DNA of 64,000 bases from NCBI RefSeq assembly GCF_020520425.1, contig NC_079487.1:128796385-128860384 (forward strand), written 5' to 3'. The notes under the pieces were generated by a model, which searched no databases, had not been told where the DNA came from, and saw nothing but the letters and a program-made list of their open reading frames with translations. Source of the stretch: Spinacia oleracea. Taxonomy: Eukaryota > Streptophyta > Magnoliopsida > Caryophyllales > Amaranthaceae. This document shows, in pieces, positions 61,801 to 64,000 of this stretch. How positions within the stretch are numbered: the first letter of the stretch is position 1; each line of letters begins with the position of its first letter. Position numbers and translations under genes: made by a program.

Positions 61801-64000
61801 CATTGGCTAGGACAGGTCAGAATTGTCTCTTAAAAAAGTCTGCACCTGCATCTCTCTATCAATCCCCCAATATTGTCTTTTTTCTCCTCTGGGGAAGGGG
61901 GGCAGATGATCTTTTCTGGACATGTTCTTTATTTAATAAAAAAGGAAAAATTGCAAGAATTGGCGACTGTCGCTGGCAGAGCATTAACTTTTCTGCTCTA
62001 AATGCAGTGCGTGGTATGATGTACTACAGAAGAGCATTAATGCTTCAGAGTTTTATGGAAAGAAGGGGATTAATAGGTATCATGTCAAATACATTTGGAT
62101 TTGAAACTTGACGAGGCAAATGTGGTGATGTATCATGTAGTTGTTATGTGTGTATTTATCAGAAGAGGACACGCGTTTGCTTACAAATCAGTCGGCAAAT
62201 CTTGGATTTGAGTTGTCGAGTGAGGCACGGGCACAAGCAGATCTGAAGTTCACTTATGTTATCTCATGCCAAATTTATGGACAGCAAAGGCAGAGAAAAG
62301 CTCCGGAGGCTGCAGATATTAATTTATTGCTACAGAGGTATTATAGCATTTACACTTGGCCTTAACATTGTGTAGTAGTGCATTGATATCTTGCTTGTTT
62401 GTTATTGGACTCTTATTTTAGAAATCTCTAATTTTCAATCATGGAAGCACAGACATTCTACGAGAACTATACACTTATTTTTCTGTCTTACACCAATTTT
62501 ACGAAAGGGATACTGAATGTATTTCTGTAAGATTTGGTGCTCTTTGGATTTATGGTGAATCCACCCATGTATCTCTCTGATGAATAACAGTTTCCATTTG
62601 CAATAAGTAGGTGTTATTAATTGCGTTTTCGTGTCAGCAATTCAACATGGTAACATTGATAACTCCTTTGTCATCTTTCTGTAATTGTATTTCTGTAAGA
62701 AGTCTTTTATCTTCACAGGAATGAGGCACTTCGTGTTGCTTTCATTCACCTTGAGGAAAGTGCTGGGTCTGGACCTGATGGTTCTGTTTCAAAGGAATAT
62801 TACTCCAAGCTTGTCAAAGCTGATGTACATGGAAAAGATCAGGTATAACGCAAACTGTATTGGTTATGATTTTCATGATTGTCAAAGATTAAAGAATGTG
62901 GAATACTTGATGATGGAAGATTTATTTTTTCAATTTAGCTTGTTCTTTTATTATGTTGTATGCGACTGCTTCACATCTAAAAGAAGGGCTGGATTGTCCC
63001 TCAAAAAAACTTAGAAAAAAAGAATAAGGCTGGATTATGGAAGCCTGAAGCATAAGTAGATCTCGATGTTTATCTCATCCATCTCTTGCTCTGGCTTCTG
63101 CAATTTTATTCAAAGGTCTTCTTCAAACTGAAGGTATTCTATCATCATTTCAGGAAATATATTCAATCAAGCTTCCTGGAGACCCAAAACTTGGTGAAGG
63201 AAAGCCCGAAAATCAGAATCATGCAATTGTTTTTACTCGTGGAGAAGCAATTCAGACTATTGATATGAATCAGGTAAACGGTGGTCTTGTACCTTTGAGG
63301 CTTGATCTGTTTTCCTATTTGATGAATAGTTTCACTGCGATATGTGTAAAAGTCAGAAAATCTGATTCATCTAGTTTCCTTTTTGAAGGTAATTTTTGCT
63401 AGATTTGGCATGCTTTATATCTCCTATGTGGACTTGGAAGTGTATTTTTCTCCTCGGGGGTCGGGACTCGGGAGTGCATTTTGTTATCTTAGGTATATTT
63501 TGGATTTGTACTGCATTAGTCAATGATTTTTGTTTTGAATGACATGGGAGGGTTCTAGGTGAATATTGGCGAGAATACCCACGTCCAAGTGTTGACTGGT
63601 TGACATGAGTACTTGAGATAAAATTAAGAGTCACAGTATTTTAACATAGTGTGTGGATGAATCAAGAGTAACGAAAGAGGGAATAAAAAGTAGTGATGTG
63701 CTGGTATTGAAAATTCTCTATGGGAGGAAAAGGAAATGAAACACTGGTAGAATCATCCCAATCCCCACCCCGACCCTCTTTCTGTTGTAAAACAACCTCA
63801 TTCCTCATGCCAATACTCCATCAAGCAGATCTGTATCTATTCGGTTTGGAAGACGAGGACAAAAAGTCCATAAATCTTAGCTGTAATTGACTGGAGTTAA
63901 GGTTCCCTGAAGATAAACTTACCTCCTTAAAGTGGGGGAAAAAGGACAAATAAAACAAGGTAGAATTTGAATTTTATTACTTCGTATTTTTATCTCTTCT
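34835..64000 (+). CDS. CALS10: Callose synthase, GSL8/CALS10 type (5' two-thirds, runs off the window)
   Basis: It makes 1,3-beta-glucan (callose) from UDP-glucose at plasma membrane, cell plate and plasmodesmata; the GSL8 type is needed for cytokinesis. Start: MARVQENWERLVRATLRRE, as in GSL8. Exons: 34835-35042, 37823-37920, 38089-38252, 38507-38615, 40347-40457, 40909-41034, 42486-42575, 44463-44560, 44683-44800, 44959-45087, 49431-49507, 49596-49677, 52191-52283, 52368-52467, 52585-52708, 52792-52978, 53051-53103, 54326-54386, 54759-54840, 54946-54995, 56747-56833, 57018-57103, 58334-58364, 59862-59959, 60038-60119, 60209-60369, 60592-60712, 60802-60899, 60982-61072, 61186-61346, 61445-61554, 61681-61815, 62008-62076, 62163-62337, 62719-62842, 63154-63273. 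These give 1,303 codons with every phase matching. Seen: N-terminal Vta1-like region, FKS1 domain 1 (about 310-400), membrane segments (about 480-770), start of the GT48 region (from about 1040, with ELRFWVSYRGQTLART). The last third of a roughly 1,900-residue protein is missing. Intron 18 is GC-AG. CALS9 was considered, but the N-terminus fits CALS10. Confidence 0.96.
36227..37356. mobile_element. Large fold-back element (inverted LTR-like arms) in intron 1
   Basis: The left end tgttagaatccaaccttcc and the inverse of the right end tgttcgaatccaaccttca open arms of roughly 350 bases that match throughout (e.g. 'tagttttctaggctttagat', 'gaggggtatggaccaata'). Ends are TG...CA, as in LTRs, but the two arms face each other. 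No target duplication or coding region was identified. Confidence 0.65.
36833..37180 (+). repeat. Tandem duplication, unit about 174 bp
   Basis: 36833-37005 and 37006-37180 are nearly identical ('gagcgag(t/g)gtcga(t/c)cgggg' through 'gcaaagacaacttctga'). The repeat lies at the inner edge of the right arm of the fold-back element. Confidence 0.9.
41281..41310. repeat. Poly(C) tract in intron 6
   Basis: Runs of about 15, 6 and 3 C separated by single bases. Confidence 0.9.
42165..42383. mobile_element. Stowaway MITE in intron 6
   Basis: Left end ctccctctgttccatagt and right end aatgggacggagggag are inverted. TA precedes the left end; the right flank is AG, so one side of the duplication has decayed. 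It ends about 100 bases before exon 7. Confidence 0.7.
43752..44182. mobile_element. Degraded Stowaway-like MITE in intron 7
   Basis: Left ctctctctgtccctttttacg and right cataaaagaacggaggaatt are approximate inverses around an AT-rich interior. The boundaries are estimates. Confidence 0.45.
45395..45710. mobile_element. Stowaway MITE in intron 10
   Basis: Left ctccctctgtcccataatta and right taattttgggacggagggag are inverted, with TA on both sides. The right terminal motif is duplicated internally (about 45644-45668), giving a double right end. Confidence 0.85.
46365..48469. mobile_element. Pack-MULE-like element in callose synthase intron 10
   Basis: Inverted ends of about 100 bases or more: the left reads cggttttttcatgaaat, 'ggtttcacgaaattcacc', 'aaatacccctgcgc', and the right is the inverse. 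The 9-mer ttatttatt flanks both sides (46356-46364 and 48470-48478), the Mutator duplication size, although in a low-complexity context. The interior is gene-like: an 88-codon frame at 46698-46964, a 14-3-3 first exon at 46987-47053, and a frame near 47918-48036. No transposase. It sits in the sense orientation relative to the host gene. Confidence 0.82.
46987..47053 (+). pseudogene. Captured 14-3-3 first coding exon
   Basis: ATG opens MSPVEGSREENVYLAKLAEQ, ending in a GT donor (gaag|gtataag). This is the start of plant 14-3-3 proteins (SREENVYLAKLAEQAE), which bind phosphoserine/threonine motifs of clients. The rest of the gene is missing; the sequence lies within a MULE-like element, so it is a captured fragment. 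The codons are intact, so capture was recent or the segment is conserved. Confidence 0.85.
49781..49822. repeat. Interrupted poly(C) tract in intron 12
   Basis: C runs of about 3, 10, 10, 8 and 7 separated by single T. The minus strand is G-runs with single A spacers, fitting a G-quadruplex pattern. Confidence 0.9.
51249..51844. mobile_element. Tourist-like MITE in intron 12
   Basis: Left gggggtgttttgttcg and the inverse of the right end ggtggcatttggtacg are related termini of the PIF/Harbinger type. TAA flanks both sides (51246-51248 and 51845-51847). The interior of about 600 bases is non-coding. Confidence 0.72.
55935..56100. mobile_element. GC-rich repeat of 'gggtc/tccga' motifs in intron 20
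   Basis: Repeated 'gatccga', 'gagtccgag' and 'gactctgacccgg' motifs resemble dispersed plant repeats. The boundaries are unclear. Confidence 0.3.
57828..57926 (+). repeat. Two identical 38-bp repeats in intron 22
   Basis: 'Gatcataacttccttaaac' continuing to 'tcagggttgtcc' occurs at 57828-57865 and 57889-57926, offset 61. Confidence 0.92.
58555..58781. mobile_element. Degraded Stowaway-like MITE in intron 23
   Basis: Left cttcctctgctccaaaatta and right attattttggaatggaggaa are inverted. Flanking TA is not clear. Confidence 0.55.
61601..61700 (+). repeat. Duplicated exon-32 edge in intron 31
   Basis: gttgtaaatgagtgggagaa then tttctt (61601-61626) repeats the true acceptor and exon start gttgtag|atgagtgg...ttctt (61674-61700), offset 73. 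A at 61607 replaces the G of the acceptor, so the upstream copy lacks the AG. Confidence 0.85.

Noticed and set aside
1-64000. CRISPR arrays, bacterial operons, phage or organellar inserts
   Set aside because: Nothing with regular spacer structure, ribosome binding sites or plastid/mitochondrial gene sequence was seen; the DNA is plant nuclear in character.

Overview
The window is nuclear DNA of a flowering plant. Genes are split by GT-AG introns, intergenic DNA is AT-rich, and small non-autonomous transposons are dense. Abundant 'tacggagta' motifs, the Stowaway/Tourist/SINE content and the protein sequences suggest a Caryophyllales species, perhaps Amaranthaceae/Chenopodiaceae (inference only).

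Four genes are supported. (1) 3573-7248, + strand, five exons: a 253-residue RING-HC E3 ubiquitin ligase of the AIRP2-like family. (2) 8492-10278, - strand, two exons: a secreted GDSL esterase/lipase of 394 residues. (3) 14002-14886, - strand, three exons: a small secreted protein with two six-cysteine knottin-like modules; each exon is short, so ORF scanning misses it. (4) 34835 to the right edge, + strand: the first 36 exons (about 1,303 codons) of a callose synthase of the GSL8/CALS10 type. Its last third lies beyond the window. An ankyrin/PGG (ACD6-like) last-exon pseudogene lies at 12121-12605, with a second relic beside it.

The DNA between and inside these genes is mostly mobile. At 0-3 kb there are Tourist-like and Stowaway elements, one swollen by an AT microsatellite. 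At 13-21 kb there are a CACTA-type MITE, a MULE-like element with gene-like fragments, dispersed direct repeats and a broken Ty1/copia 3' end with its LTR. At 21.2-25.9 kb a 4.7-kb unit is bounded by inverted hairpin ends. It holds a 196-bp tandem array with alternating monomer types (a 392-bp higher-order repeat) and three tRNA-like cloverleaf sequences; this is the least ordinary object in the window. At 26-34 kb there are a hAT-type MITE with a perfect 8-bp target duplication, a SINE with a 13-bp duplication, a LINE 3' end, a fold-back element, a CACTA-type MITE and two small Helitrons.

The callose synthase introns carry a fold-back element, several Stowaway elements, a Tourist-like MITE and a 2.1-kb Pack-MULE-like element (9-bp target duplication, long inverted ends) that contains a first coding exon closely resembling a 14-3-3 gene. 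The gene's reading frame is intact across every junction despite this load. The four genes show no evident functional linkage. All calls come from reading the sequence; no searches were run.
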